Source: Tepidibacter hydrothermalis (GTDB lineage: Bacteria > Bacillota > Clostridia > Peptostreptococcales > Peptostreptococcaceae). From it: a stretch of DNA of 64,000 bases. Every line of letters starts with the position of its first letter. The first letter of the stretch is position 1. The notes below the pieces were generated by a model, which was not told the DNA's origin, made no database searches, and worked only from the letters and a program-made list of their open reading frames with translations. Below are positions 35,196 through 44,406 of this stretch, in pieces. Location of the stretch: positions 310,001-374,000 of the forward strand of contig NZ_CP120733.1 in NCBI RefSeq assembly GCF_029542625.1, read 5' to 3'. The translations under genes and the position numbers were made by a program.

Positions 35196-35236
35196 AATCC
35201 ATAGGGATTAATTATTAATCCCTATGGATTTTTTAC
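35196..35236 (+). terminator. Terminator after the peroxiredoxin gene
   Basis: AAATCCATAGGGATTAA and TTAATCCCTATGGATTT arms around TTA, then TTTT. Confidence 0.85.
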
Positions 35237-35354
35237 GGTTAAGGAAATTATATGATTTTCAAATTGTAGATAATATTGATAAGAGAACAAAGTTCCCTAT
35301 ATTTCCCAAGAAATAAACGAAATATAAATGTCTAAAGTAATATAATGTTGTTAA

Positions 35355-36053
35355 TTAGTGAATTACCTTGAAATACATAAGTTTTAGTATGAAAAAAATT
35401 AAGGGTATGAATATTGCTGGGAGCATATTTCCTACCTTTATTTTTTTTATATCTAGGACATTAAGACCTATTGCTATAATAAGGACTCCACCAACTGATG
35501 ATATATCGCTTACAACGCTGTCTACTAAAAACATCTTTACAGAAGATGCTGCAACTGCTATAAAACCTTCGTATAAGAAAACTGAGATTGATGAGAATAA
35601 AACTCCTAGTCCAAATGTTGATGCAAATATTATAGATAGTATTCCATCTACTATTGATTTAGCGAAAAGAGTTTGGTGGTTTCCGTTTAAACCACTTTCT
35701 AGGGCACCTATGATTGCCATGGAACCTATACAAAATACTAGTGTAGCGGTTACAAATCCTTTTGCAATACTTCCCTTTTTCTTTACTAATTTACTTTCTA
35801 TAAAATCGCCTAACTTGTCCAAGTTTTCTTCGATTTTTAGATATTCCCCAATAACACTACCTATTGCCAAGCTAACTATAAGAAGTAATATATTTTGAGC
35901 TTTTGTAGCTCCCATAATTCCTATTAAGAATATGCATAACCCCATAGAGTCCATGAGTATTTTCTTGTAATTTTCACCGATACCTTTTTTAAATAAAAGG
36001 CCTATTAAACTCCCTATTAATACTGCCAATCCATTTGCGAAACTTCCCAACAT
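35355..36053 (-). CDS. DUF554 family membrane protein
   Basis: 232 aa, about seven membrane helices; ANGLAVLIGSLIGLLFKKGI at the start and KGFVTATLVFCIGSMAIIGALESGL in the middle are typical of DUF554 (PF04474), a putative transport protein family of unknown substrate. Start is the ATG at 36053 with AGGAGG 7 bases upstream; extending 20 codons further back would add a polar leader not found in the family. Confidence 0.85.
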   Translation of the reverse strand: MLGSFANGLAVLIGSLIGLLFKKGIGENYKKILMDSMGLCIFLIGIMGATKAQNILLLIVSLAIGSVIGEYLKIEENLDKLGDFIESKLVKKKGSIAKGFVTATLVFCIGSMAIIGALESGLNGNHQTLFAKSIVDGILSIIFASTFGLGVLFSSISVFLYEGFIAVAASSVKMFLVDSVVSDISSVGGVLIIAIGLNVLDIKKIKVGNMLPAIFIPLIFFILKLMYFKVIH

Positions 36054-36241
36054 AAAAAGACCTCCTAAAATTCGTCTAGTTGAAAGTATAGTTTTTATAT
36101 TAATGTTATCCACACAGTGGAAACTTTATAATCTCTTATTATTATAAAAAACATAATTTAATTGTATAATTGTGTGGAAGGTTATTCAAGCATATATTAT
36201 AATTGTATAAAATGTATTTGGTTATTTATGGGAGGTGTAGT

Positions 36242-36547
36242 ATGGGAAATGTTATTTCAATAGATTATAATTTGATATTTCAGTCACTTATTATTTTAGG
36301 AATAATAGTAGGTGCCGTAATAAAGTTGATTGAGATAGCTATATGGGAGGTTATTCATGTAACTAAGAATATAGATGATTATGTAGCTATTAAAAACAAT
36401 CTTGAGGATTCAAATATTAAAGTTAAGACTAAATTTAAAAATGAAATTAGGAGTAGAAATGGATTTGGAATAAGAGATACAAAGTATAAGGTACTTGTAA
36501 AACGTAGTGAGAGTAGTATGGCTCGTGAGATAATAATGAAAGTGTAG
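36242..36547 (+). CDS. Small single-helix membrane protein
   Basis: 101 aa. One membrane helix (IFQSLIILGIIVGAVIKLIEIAIW), then a basic cytosolic tail. ATG at 36242 after GGGAGGTG. Unknown family. It is followed after 16 bases by another small membrane protein, so the two form a unit. Upstream, a hairpin-prone AT region at 36110-36200 shows nothing else clear. Confidence 0.55.
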   Translation: MGNVISIDYNLIFQSLIILGIIVGAVIKLIEIAIWEVIHVTKNIDDYVAIKNNLEDSNIKVKTKFKNEIRSRNGFGIRDTKYKVLVKRSESSMAREIIMKV

Positions 36548-36563
36548 AAGGGGAGATGTATTC

Positions 36564-36893
36564 ATGCAGTTTTTTGGTTCGCTATTTATGCTATTCTCTG
36601 GTATTATATTTAAATTTTTCTTTTTATTATCTATAATAATTTCAATTATAGCTATATTTTCTAGTAATTATTTATTGAAAAATATAAGTATGAATAAGAA
36701 TATTATACTTGAATATATGATAGTAAATATATTTTTATCTATGATTGGATATTCTACATTGTTTTTTAATATTAATATATGTTTTAGATATATAATAGCG
36801 ATTACAGTATGGGGAATAATTATTCTTGATTGCATTTATCTAATAAAAACTTATGTATTTAATGCAAAATCAAGGGCATTAAAATACCGCTAA
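36564..36893 (+). CDS. Small membrane protein ending in a repeat element
   Basis: 109 aa with three predicted membrane helices and no recognised domain. Ribosome site AAGGGGAG. The last residues, RALKYR, and the stop are encoded by bases belonging to palindromic element A (GCATTAAAATACCGCTAA), so the native C-terminus may have been lost or replaced. Confidence 0.55.
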   Translation: MQFFGSLFMLFSGIIFKFFFLLSIIISIIAIFSSNYLLKNISMNKNIILEYMIVNIFLSMIGYSTLFFNINICFRYIIAITVWGIIILDCIYLIKTYVFNAKSRALKYR

Positions 36894-36924
36894 TGTGTTA
36901 AATATTTTGTATAAAACTAAATAT
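36877..36924 (+). repeat. Palindromic element A, left-half copy
   Basis: CATTAAAATACCGCTAATGTG, then TTAAATATTTT.TATAAAACTA, matches the left arms at 28309 and 61864. No right half follows here. Confidence 0.7.
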
Positions 36925-36944
36925 TAGATCATGTAACTTTAATG

Positions 36945-37196
36945 TTAGAAATATTTTAATATAAGATAATGTAAAAAAGTAAAAAACATAAATATAAATA
37001 ATAATATATTAAGTATGCTTAGGAATCTTCTTTTGTTCCAGTTATGTAAACCTGATAATAACATAGAAATACTTACTACACCAAATATGATTTCGGTATC
37101 TAAAACAATGATGTGAAATAGACCAAGTAGTGAAAATATAATAAAACCAATGTAAAACGTAAATTCTATAATTGAAATAAATTTATTCTTTTTCAT
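36945..37196 (-). CDS. Small membrane protein, unknown
   Basis: 83 aa, three hydrophobic segments (FTFYIGFIIFSLLGLFHII; FGVVSISMLLSG; ILNILLFIFMFFTFL). Short Lys-rich start. Ribosome site AAGGTAGGTA is reasonable. No family known. One of three small minus-strand membrane proteins in a row. Confidence 0.5.
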   Translation of the reverse strand: MKKNKFISIIEFTFYIGFIIFSLLGLFHIIVLDTEIIFGVVSISMLLSGLHNWNKRRFLSILNILLFIFMFFTFLHYLILKYF

Positions 37197-37249
37197 ATAT
37201 ATACCTACCTTTTTTATCTAATAATAATTTATGATTACGTATGTATGCT

Positions 37250-37708
37250 TTATAGGGGAATATTGTTTTCAACATTTCTCTTTAGAGAACTTATAAGCCA
37301 CATAATATAAAAACATATTAAAATTATTGTGGATACATGAAATATAAAGTTCCATGTAGAAGATATTGTATTAGCTATCGTATAATCATGAAGTAAATAT
37401 ACTATTATTAAATAACCCAATAGTCGAATAAAGTTAAATTTATCTTTTTGTATAATTAATTCTTTAATCTTAATATTATCTTTTTTGAAGGTTCCATAAT
37501 GATTAATGAAGATTAGAGCGTGTATAATAATATTGAGAAATATGAATATAAAGGAGCAGATCATTATTGCTAAAACATAACCTAATCCATTACTAGAGTT
37601 GGATTCATAAATATTCTCAGAATATATCATACACATATGAAAAGAGTAGCAAGATAATATGGTACAAATAATATTTATAAACCATAAAACAAATTTATTT
37701 ATTTTCAA
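37250..37708 (-). CDS. Small four-helix membrane protein, unknown
   Basis: 152 aa; helices at about 7-30, 43-72, 100-118 and 122-146. Cys- and Tyr-rich first helix. The upstream 25 bases (reading CAAAATCTAAAATTAGGATG on the minus strand) recur at 38264 ahead of a 29-codon relic, suggesting paralogous copies existed. No assigned function. Confidence 0.5.
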   Translation of the reverse strand: MKINKFVLWFINIICTILSCYSFHMCMIYSENIYESNSSNGLGYVLAIMICSFIFIFLNIIIHALIFINHYGTFKKDNIKIKELIIQKDKFNFIRLLGYLIIVYLLHDYTIANTISSTWNFIFHVSTIILICFYIMWLISSLKRNVENNIPL

Positions 37709-37746
37709 TAAAATTCACATCCTAATTTTAGATTTTGTAAGTATTC

Positions 37747-37792
37747 AAAGCATCCAAAAGCATTCACTAATATTTTTACATATAGTTTTAAT
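37747..37792. repeat. Palindromic element A, right-half remnant
   Basis: GCATCCAAAAGCATTCACTAATATTTTTACATATAGTTTTAATG matches the right arm of the 20644 copy (AAAAGCATTCACTAACATTTCC...AGTTTTAATG). Confidence 0.55.
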
Positions 37793-37858
37793 GTCATTTA
37801 TTTTGGAATCAACTTATGGGTTATGATACATAATATTATTTGTACTAAATTTAGAGCT

Positions 37859-38149
37859 TTAAATAGAGTTGAAAAACTTAATTGAAATTATAATTGTGAT
37901 AAATACAAGTATACATCCACCAAATATGCAATTAAAAAAGCCACTTTTATTTTTTTGAGCAACTACTAGCTTAATTCCTGAAAGCAACCAAAATAAACCT
38001 AAAAAGATTTGTTGTACAACAAAAATTATAACAGCTAAATCTTTGTCATTTCTATTTAAGAAGTATGCTATTGTTAAAATAATTAAAAATATAGAAATAA
38101 AATTTTCACCTATATAATATATTTTTGATTTATCATCTCTAAAATTCAT
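37859..38149 (-). CDS. Small membrane protein, unknown
   Basis: 96 aa, three hydrophobic segments (FISIFLIILTIAYFL, VIIFVVQQIFLGLFWLLSGI, CIFGGCILVFITIIIS) with a short charged loop. ATG after GTAGGAGG. Probably a small integral membrane protein; unrecognised. Confidence 0.55.
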   Translation of the reverse strand: MNFRDDKSKIYYIGENFISIFLIILTIAYFLNRNDKDLAVIIFVVQQIFLGLFWLLSGIKLVVAQKNKSGFFNCIFGGCILVFITIIISIKFFNSI

Positions 38150-38184
38150 TATAAACCTCCTACCTTATAAATATTTCAATATGA

Positions 38185-38274
38185 TTTTATATAAACAAGC
38201 AAAAATAGTAGTATGGATACTATTATATTAACTGTACTCAAGAATTTTCTTGTCTTAAGATTCACATCCTAATT
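38185..38274 (-). pseudogene. 29-codon relic of a small membrane protein
   Basis: From a GTG behind a duplicated leader (ATTAGGAT), reads VNLKTRKFLSTVNIIV, then SILLFLLVYIKSY, stop. Same leader as the 37708 gene. Looks like the truncated head of a paralogue. The remainder of 38275-38500 is AT-rich and shows only the ribosome site of nox. Confidence 0.35.
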
Positions 38275-38500
38275 TTAGATTTTGAATAAATATACTGAAT
38301 TTAAATATATCACAGTAACTCTTCTTTTACAAAATATGTATATAATTAATTTGAATTGTAATCTAATTAAAAGAAATGGATAGAATATAAATGATTAATT
38401 AAAATAAATAAGGGTAAGTAATAAAATGAAAGCTTTGTTAAAAAAATAATTATCTAAAAGTGATATAAAAACTAAAGTTATTATATAGGAGGGGAAAAAA

Positions 38501-39829
38501 ATGAAAGTAGCTGTTATTGGTTGTACACATGCAGGTACAGCATCAATATTAAATGTTGCAAAGTTATACCCAGATGCAGAAATAACTGTGTATGAAAGAA
38601 ATGATACAATATCGTTCTTATCTTGTGGTATTGCACTATATGTGGGAGGGGTAATTAAAGACCCAAACGGTTTATTTTATTCTTCACCTGAGGAACTAAA
38701 AAAATTAGGTGTAACTACTAAAATGTCTCATGACGTATTAGAAGTAAACACAGATGAAAAGAAACTTAAAGTTCGTAATTTAAAAACAAATGAAGAATTT
38801 GAGGATAAATTCGATAAGTTAATAATAACCACAGGATCATGGCCGATAGTTCCAAACATAGAGGGAATAGATTTAGAAAATATATTATTATCAAAGAATT
38901 TTTATCATTCAAATACAATTATTGAAAAAGCAAAAAATTCTAAGAATATAGTTGTAGTAGGTGCTGGATATATAGGAGTTGAATTGGTAGAGGCATTTGA
39001 AATGAATAAAAAGAATGTAACATTAATTGATAGTCAAGATCGTATTTTAAGTAAATACTTAGATAAAGAATATACAGATACAGCAGAAAATGCATTTTTA
39101 GATCACGGCGTAAAATTAGCTCTAGGAGAAACTGTAAATAGATTTGAAGGAAAAGATGGTAGAGTTTCAAAGGTAATTACATCAAAAGGTGAATATGAAG
39201 CTGATTTAGTAATATTATGTATTGGATTTAAACCAAATACTAAGTTATTTGAAAAGCAAATTGAGATGTTAGATAATGGAGCTATTATAGTTGACGAATA
39301 TATGAGAACAAGCAAAGAAGACGTATATGCAGCTGGAGATTGTTGTGCAATTATATATAATCCAACAGGAGAACATGGATATATTCCATTAGCTACAAAT
39401 GCAGTTCGTATGGGAACATTAGTTGCTAGAAATTTAGTAAAGCCTACAACTAGATACATGGGAACTCAAGGAACTTCTGGAATTAAGATATATGAACATA
39501 ATATTGCATCTACTGGATTAACTGAAAATTATGCTAAAGAATTAGGAATTGATATTGATACAGTGACAGTTGAAGATAATTATCGACCAGAATTTATGCC
39601 TACGTATGACTTAGCAAAACTAAAAGTAGTTTACGAAAAAGAATCTAGAATAATTCTAGGAGCTCAAATTATTTCAAAGACAGATTTAACTCAATGTATA
39701 AATACAATATCTGTTTGCATTCAAAATAAAATGACAATAGATGAATTGGCATTTATTGACTTTTTCTTTCAACCACATTTTAATAAGCCATGGAATTTAT
39801 TGAATTTAGCAGGATTGAGTGCTGAATAA
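38501..39829 (+). CDS. nox: FAD-dependent NADH oxidase / CoA-disulfide reductase family
   Basis: 442 aa. Cys42 in SFLSCGIAL is the redox-active residue that forms a sulfenate in water-forming NADH oxidases and a CoA disulfide in CoADR. Two Rossmann motifs are present: VIGCTHAGTAS (FAD) and VVGAGYIGVE (NADH), plus YAAGDC. C-terminal dimerisation domain with FFFQPHFNKPWN. Likely reduces O2 to water, protecting this anaerobe. ATG after ATAGGAGGGG; terminator behind. Distinguishing Nox from CoADR by sequence alone is uncertain. Confidence 0.88.
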   Translation: MKVAVIGCTHAGTASILNVAKLYPDAEITVYERNDTISFLSCGIALYVGGVIKDPNGLFYSSPEELKKLGVTTKMSHDVLEVNTDEKKLKVRNLKTNEEFEDKFDKLIITTGSWPIVPNIEGIDLENILLSKNFYHSNTIIEKAKNSKNIVVVGAGYIGVELVEAFEMNKKNVTLIDSQDRILSKYLDKEYTDTAENAFLDHGVKLALGETVNRFEGKDGRVSKVITSKGEYEADLVILCIGFKPNTKLFEKQIEMLDNGAIIVDEYMRTSKEDVYAAGDCCAIIYNPTGEHGYIPLATNAVRMGTLVARNLVKPTTRYMGTQGTSGIKIYEHNIASTGLTENYAKELGIDIDTVTVEDNYRPEFMPTYDLAKLKVVYEKESRIILGAQIISKTDLTQCINTISVCIQNKMTIDELAFIDFFFQPHFNKPWNLLNLAGLSAE

Positions 39830-39835
39830 TAATTA

Positions 39836-39868
39836 AAAAACCACCAAGTATACAGGTGGTTTTTTTAT
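39836..39868. terminator. Bidirectional terminator
   Basis: AAAAAACCACC and GGTGGTTTTTT arms around AAGTATACA between nox and the convergent secreted-protein gene. Confidence 0.85.
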
Positions 39869-39872
39869 AATA

Positions 39873-40436
39873 TTATAAACTTTGAGCGTTTTTTTCTACT
39901 TTACTTTGTTGTTTCAATTCTTTTTGAGCTTGTCTTTCAGCTTTTGCAGCTTCTCTTGCAGCTTGTCTTTCTTCCTTTATTTGAGCCTTGTATGTATCCC
40001 AAGCTATACCTTTAGATTCAGCATCTGCTTTAAGCTCTTCTATTTTAGCTATTAATTCATCAACTGTTATACCTTGTCGTTCAGCTCTTTGAGCAAGTTT
40101 ATCGGCTCTTTGTGCTTTTTTAGATTCTCTTTCAGCTTTTCTTTGAGCCTTAAATTCATCAAAAGTTAATCCTTGAGATTTAGCTTCTGCCTTAAGAGCA
40201 TCTATCTTTTCTATTAATTCATCTACTGATATTCCTTTTTTATCAGCTCTTTGAGCTAGTTTTTCTTGTCTTTGGGCTTGCTTTTCAGCTTTTTTAGCTT
40301 CTTTTTCAGCCAATCTTTCAGCCTTGATTTGAGTTTTATCAGTTCCATCAGGAAGTTCATTTGCAAATACTCCTAGAGAAGAACCCATTACCATACTAGC
40401 AACCATACCACACATAACAAATTTTTTAATATTCAT
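39873..40436 (-). CDS. Secreted helical repeat protein
   Basis: 187 aa with a signal peptide (MNIKKFVMCGMVASMVMGSS, cut near FAN). The mature part is almost all charged helix (Lys, Glu, Ala, Gln) with two copies of a ~60-residue unit: ADKKGISVDELIEKIDALKA and AERQGITVDELIAKIEELKA, each followed by D(E/T)F/YKAQ. DNA of the two units is also similar. Unknown function; cell-wall or spore-surface role is guesswork. Directly downstream of the two-component pair at 40528-42626 but with its own AAAGGAGG site. Confidence 0.7.
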   Translation of the reverse strand: MNIKKFVMCGMVASMVMGSSLGVFANELPDGTDKTQIKAERLAEKEAKKAEKQAQRQEKLAQRADKKGISVDELIEKIDALKAEAKSQGLTFDEFKAQRKAERESKKAQRADKLAQRAERQGITVDELIAKIEELKADAESKGIAWDTYKAQIKEERQAAREAAKAERQAQKELKQQSKVEKNAQSL

Positions 40437-40527
40437 AGAATATACCTCCTTTTTGATTTAACTAAAGTATAAAACTAAAATTAGTTATAAAAATATAAAA
40501 AGTGTGGTAAAAGTGTGTAAAATATAT

Positions 40528-41925
40528 TTAATTAATGGGAATCTTTATTGTGAATTCAGCTCCACCATTATCTCTATTACTAGCAGATATAGTTCCATTA
40601 TGATTGTCTATTATTTTCTGAACAATAGACATACCAATTCCACTACCTTCTTTTTCACCTTTATAGAATCTATTGAACATTTTATTCAAATCATCTTTAT
40701 TAAAGCCATTTCCATTATCCCATATTTTTATTTTATAACAATTATTTGTCTTTATAGTATCTACACCTACTGTATCTTTAGTGTATTTAAGACAATTAGA
40801 TAAAAGATTTATTAAAGCTTGTATGAATTTATCTTTATCTATATTCAAATGAATGTCTTCACTTGGATTATAAATAATATCTATATCTCTCAATATAGCT
40901 ATACTCTCTATTTTTTCAATAGAACTTATTATAATTTCATTAAGACTACAAAACTTGTATTCAAATGATATATCTAGCATTTCAAGCCTAGATAAGAATA
41001 TAATATCTTCAACATATTTTTTTACTCTATTACTCTCATCTATTATTATATTTAGAGGCTTTTCGTTATCATCAAAAACATTGTCTCTAACCCCTTCGGC
41101 ATATCCTTGTATAGACATTAAAGGTGTTTTTAGCTCATGAGATATATTCTGAAAGAAATGTTTCTGATTAGTATCATAATCTTTTATATTACAAGCCATT
41201 TTATTTATAGAATTACTTAAGCTCTCTAATTCGTCTCCAGTATCTATAGAAAAAGTGGAGTTGAAATTCCTATTTGATATTTCTTTTGCTAAATTAGTTA
41301 ATTTAATTATAGGGTCTGTGATTTTTCTTGATGCAAAAAATATAACGAATATACATATGCAGGCTGATAATATCATAGAAAAGAACAGTATTTTTGATAT
41401 ACCTTTTATTATCTCAGTAGTAGTATTATTTGAAATATAAGTTAATATAAATCCATGGGAAGTTCTATTATTGGAAGATATATTTTTAGTATTTCTTGCT
41501 ACAGCCAAATATTCAACTTTATTTGATGTAAATTTAAAATTATACTTATGATTTTCAACATTTTTTATTATAAATTCTATAGATTCATTGTCTAATACAT
41601 TGCGTTTAGATGAATAAAATATAGGTTGGTAAGAACCGTTTCTATTAGCAAATATAATACTTTGACTTTCAAATTCTCGTTTATATATCTTATAGTTAGA
41701 ATCTAAGTTTGATTTTAATGATTCTTTATTTATTCCTCTTTTGCCCGTTGATTCATTTTGAGAAATTCTTTGAATAAGCCTACTTTCTGATATAAGGTCT
41801 TTTATCAACTGCTTCTCAAGATAATTTTGTATAAAGAACATAGACATAAAGGACATAAGAAAAAGTGCGAATATAACTAAGGACATATTTAATCTTATAA
41901 GCTTACTTGAAATTGTTTTTTTCAT
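40528..41925 (-). CDS. Membrane sensor histidine kinase
   Basis: 465 aa. Membrane helices at ~14-34 and ~172-192 around a 135-residue sensor, HAMP, HisKA with the phospho-His in NISHELKTPLMS, and HATPase with LLSNCLKYT, DNGNGF and GSGIGMSIV. Partner of the regulator 8 bases upstream on the same strand. All catalytic motifs intact. Stimulus unknown. Confidence 0.94.
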   Translation of the reverse strand: MKKTISSKLIRLNMSLVIFALFLMSFMSMFFIQNYLEKQLIKDLISESRLIQRISQNESTGKRGINKESLKSNLDSNYKIYKREFESQSIIFANRNGSYQPIFYSSKRNVLDNESIEFIIKNVENHKYNFKFTSNKVEYLAVARNTKNISSNNRTSHGFILTYISNNTTTEIIKGISKILFFSMILSACICIFVIFFASRKITDPIIKLTNLAKEISNRNFNSTFSIDTGDELESLSNSINKMACNIKDYDTNQKHFFQNISHELKTPLMSIQGYAEGVRDNVFDDNEKPLNIIIDESNRVKKYVEDIIFLSRLEMLDISFEYKFCSLNEIIISSIEKIESIAILRDIDIIYNPSEDIHLNIDKDKFIQALINLLSNCLKYTKDTVGVDTIKTNNCYKIKIWDNGNGFNKDDLNKMFNRFYKGEKEGSGIGMSIVQKIIDNHNGTISASNRDNGGAEFTIKIPIN

Positions 41926-41933
41926 ATAATCAC

Positions 41934-42626
41934 CTACTTATTTATTTTGTATCCATATCCCCATATGGTATCTATTTTAACTTCAGAATTATTTAAAAGA
42001 AGCTTTTTTCTAACTCTTTTAACCAAATCATCTACCTGTCTGGTATCACCTATATAATCATATCCCCAAATGTTTTCTATTATTTTTTCGCGAGAAAAAG
42101 CGATATTCAAATTATTTAAAAGAAGATTAATTAATTCAAATTCTTTATAAGTTAATTTGATTTCATCATCGTTTATAAATAAGGATCTATTTTTTTGAAA
42201 AATACGGATATCTTTGTATGAGAGAATATCAAGACTATTATTAGGAGTAGGGAGTGGATTTAATCTTCTAAACATATTTCTGACTCTTACAACTAATTCT
42301 CTAGGGCTAAATGGTTTAGCTATATAATCGTCACTTCCAAACTCAAGACCTAATATTCTATCTATTTCATCATTTTTAGCAGAAATTATTATTATAGGAA
42401 TATCGCTAACTGATCTTACACTTTTGCACAAACTAAATCCATCCATATTAGGCATCATAACATCTATAATAAGCATATCGCATGGGTGAATATGGAATGC
42501 GTTTAAGGCCTGTAGACCATCATTGTATGTACAAACATTGTATCCTTCTTTTTCTAGATAATTTTTTAATAATTCTCGAATGTGTTTTTCATCATCTACA
42601 ACGTAAATTAATTTATTATTGGTCAC
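41934..42626 (-). CDS. OmpR-family response regulator
   Basis: 230 aa. Receiver with VVDDEKH acidic pair, Asp in MLIIDVMMPN and Lys in AKPFSP; winged-helix output ending IWGYGYKINK. First gene of the regulator-kinase operon. GGAGATGAT ribosome site before the ATG. Targets unknown; the secreted repeat protein gene lies next in line. Confidence 0.95.
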   Translation of the reverse strand: MTNNKLIYVVDDEKHIRELLKNYLEKEGYNVCTYNDGLQALNAFHIHPCDMLIIDVMMPNMDGFSLCKSVRSVSDIPIIIISAKNDEIDRILGLEFGSDDYIAKPFSPRELVVRVRNMFRRLNPLPTPNNSLDILSYKDIRIFQKNRSLFINDDEIKLTYKEFELINLLLNNLNIAFSREKIIENIWGYDYIGDTRQVDDLVKRVRKKLLLNNSEVKIDTIWGYGYKINK

Positions 42627-42643
42627 TCAAAATCATCTCCTTA

Positions 42644-42785
42644 ATAAAGCGAAACTTAATTCAGATGGAGTTTTTACTACAGCTGAATTTTTAGTTGAGC
42701 TAATCCAGAAGCTGTTAAGTTCTTATCTCAAGCCTTAAGAAGGTGGAGTTTTAGAATTTTTAGCTTTCGGATAAAGCAAAACTTA
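42644..42785 (+). repeat. Dispersed repeat C, long copy
   Basis: Bounded by ATAAAGCGAAACTTA (42644-42658) and ATAAAGCAAAACTTA (42771-42785), with GATGGAGTTTTTA and GGTGGAGTTTTAGAATTTTTAGC inside. A contracted, inverted relative is at 7927-7985. The rest of the 42627-42989 gap is AT-rich, with only the ribosome site of the next gene. Confidence 0.6.
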
Positions 42786-42989
42786 GGTATTATTGATATA
42801 ATCTTGCATAAATATTATATCAATAATATCTAAAATTTGATAAAGTAAATAAAAGTATAGAAATTATTACCTATATAATTTAGAATAGAAAATATTGGGT
42901 ACAAATATTTAAGATACATTTAAGAGATGATTAAGAAATATATTATATGATATAATGAAGGGATTAATGCTAAAATAAGAGGTGTTAAA

Positions 42990-44405
42990 ATGTTAAAGAC
43001 AGACAGTTCTAGCATAAAAAAAATTTTACTTAAAAGTATGTTGTTTTTTATTATTATAATTACAGTTATAATAGAAGGCAACAATATTATTAGGCAGTAT
43101 AGAAATTTTTTAAAAGAAAGTGAAATTTTGAAAATAGAGTATATAAAAGATCAAAAAAAATTATTAAAAACTCAAATAGATAGAGTATTTGAATACATAG
43201 AGTTTGAACAAAATAATACATATGAATTACTAAGAAAAAATACCCAATATACAGATGTAGAAATAGAAGAAATTATAAAACAAAGAATTATAAAATTTAT
43301 ATCAAACATCCATTTTGGAGATAATAACGAACAATATATGTTTATACTCACTTATGATGGACTTGAACTTGGAAATGGTAAATATCCAGAGATAACAGGT
43401 AAAAATATATGGGATATGAAGGATGTCAATGGAGTTAAAGTTAACCAAAGACTTATAAAAATGGCTAGAGAAAGTGAGCATGGAGTATATATAACTCAAA
43501 AATGGATAAAGGATACGGATAAATTAGATCATGATAAACTGTATTATGCAGAGGCTGTTCCGGAGTGGGAGTGGGTTATAGGCTCAGGTATATATGTAGA
43601 AGATATAAATGAAAATATAAAAAAGAATGAAGCTATATTAAAAAATGCATTTAAAAAGGAAATTAAAACAGTTACAATACTTATGATTGTAATAATGTTA
43701 ATTTTACTTTTATATCTTAAAAAAATAAATTATAGAATAAACAAAAAAATAGAATTTGTAGTAGATTTCTTCGAAAGAGCTTCAGAAGAAAGAATATACA
43801 TAGATATAGAGAAGTTAAGGTATATAGAATTAAAAAAGATGGCTATATCTGTTAATGCTATGATAAAAGACAGATATGATATACAAAATAAAATAAATCA
43901 GATTAATATACGACTTAAAGATATTAGTATAACAGATGGACTAACAGGACTTTATAATCATAGGCATATATATATATTATTGAAGAAAGAGATAGAAAAA
44001 GCCTGTGTTTTAAAACGTGATTTATCTATAATAATGTTTGATATAGATCATTTTAAAAAAGTAAATGATAAATATGGTCATCAATTTGGAGATGATGTTT
44101 TAGTTGAAATATCTAATTATATTAAGCAATATATTGGTAAAGATGGATTTGTTGGAAGATATGGTGGAGAAGAATTTTTGATAGTATTACCGAACTCAGA
44201 TATAGAAAATGCATACAAAAAGGCAGAAAATATAAGAAAAGGAATAAAAGAGATTGAATTTGAAAATGAAAATCTTATACTTACAATAAGTGGAGGAATT
44301 GTTCAGTTTAAACAAGAGTCTTGCAAGGGCATAGTAAATAGAGCAGATAAGCTTCTATACAAAGCAAAAGAAAATGGAAGAGATAGAATAGAAAGAGGGA
44401 CATAA
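42990..44405 (+). CDS. Membrane diguanylate cyclase with Cache sensor
   Basis: 471 aa. Membrane helix at ~13-32; extracellular Cache domain (HFGDNNEQYMFILTYDG, YYAEAVPEWEWVIGSGIY) of the single-Cache_2 kind; membrane helix ~225-245; GGDEF domain with DGLTGLYNHR, FDIDHFKKVND and the active-site GRYGGEEF. Makes c-di-GMP. The inhibitory I-site (RxxD five residues ahead of GGEEF) reads IGKD, lacking Arg, so product feedback is probably absent. Stop is one base from the trmB ATG. Confidence 0.92.
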   Translation: MLKTDSSSIKKILLKSMLFFIIIITVIIEGNNIIRQYRNFLKESEILKIEYIKDQKKLLKTQIDRVFEYIEFEQNNTYELLRKNTQYTDVEIEEIIKQRIIKFISNIHFGDNNEQYMFILTYDGLELGNGKYPEITGKNIWDMKDVNGVKVNQRLIKMARESEHGVYITQKWIKDTDKLDHDKLYYAEAVPEWEWVIGSGIYVEDINENIKKNEAILKNAFKKEIKTVTILMIVIMLILLLYLKKINYRINKKIEFVVDFFERASEERIYIDIEKLRYIELKKMAISVNAMIKDRYDIQNKINQINIRLKDISITDGLTGLYNHRHIYILLKKEIEKACVLKRDLSIIMFDIDHFKKVNDKYGHQFGDDVLVEISNYIKQYIGKDGFVGRYGGEEFLIVLPNSDIENAYKKAENIRKGIKEIEFENENLILTISGGIVQFKQESCKGIVNRADKLLYKAKENGRDRIERGT

Positions 44406-44406
44406 T

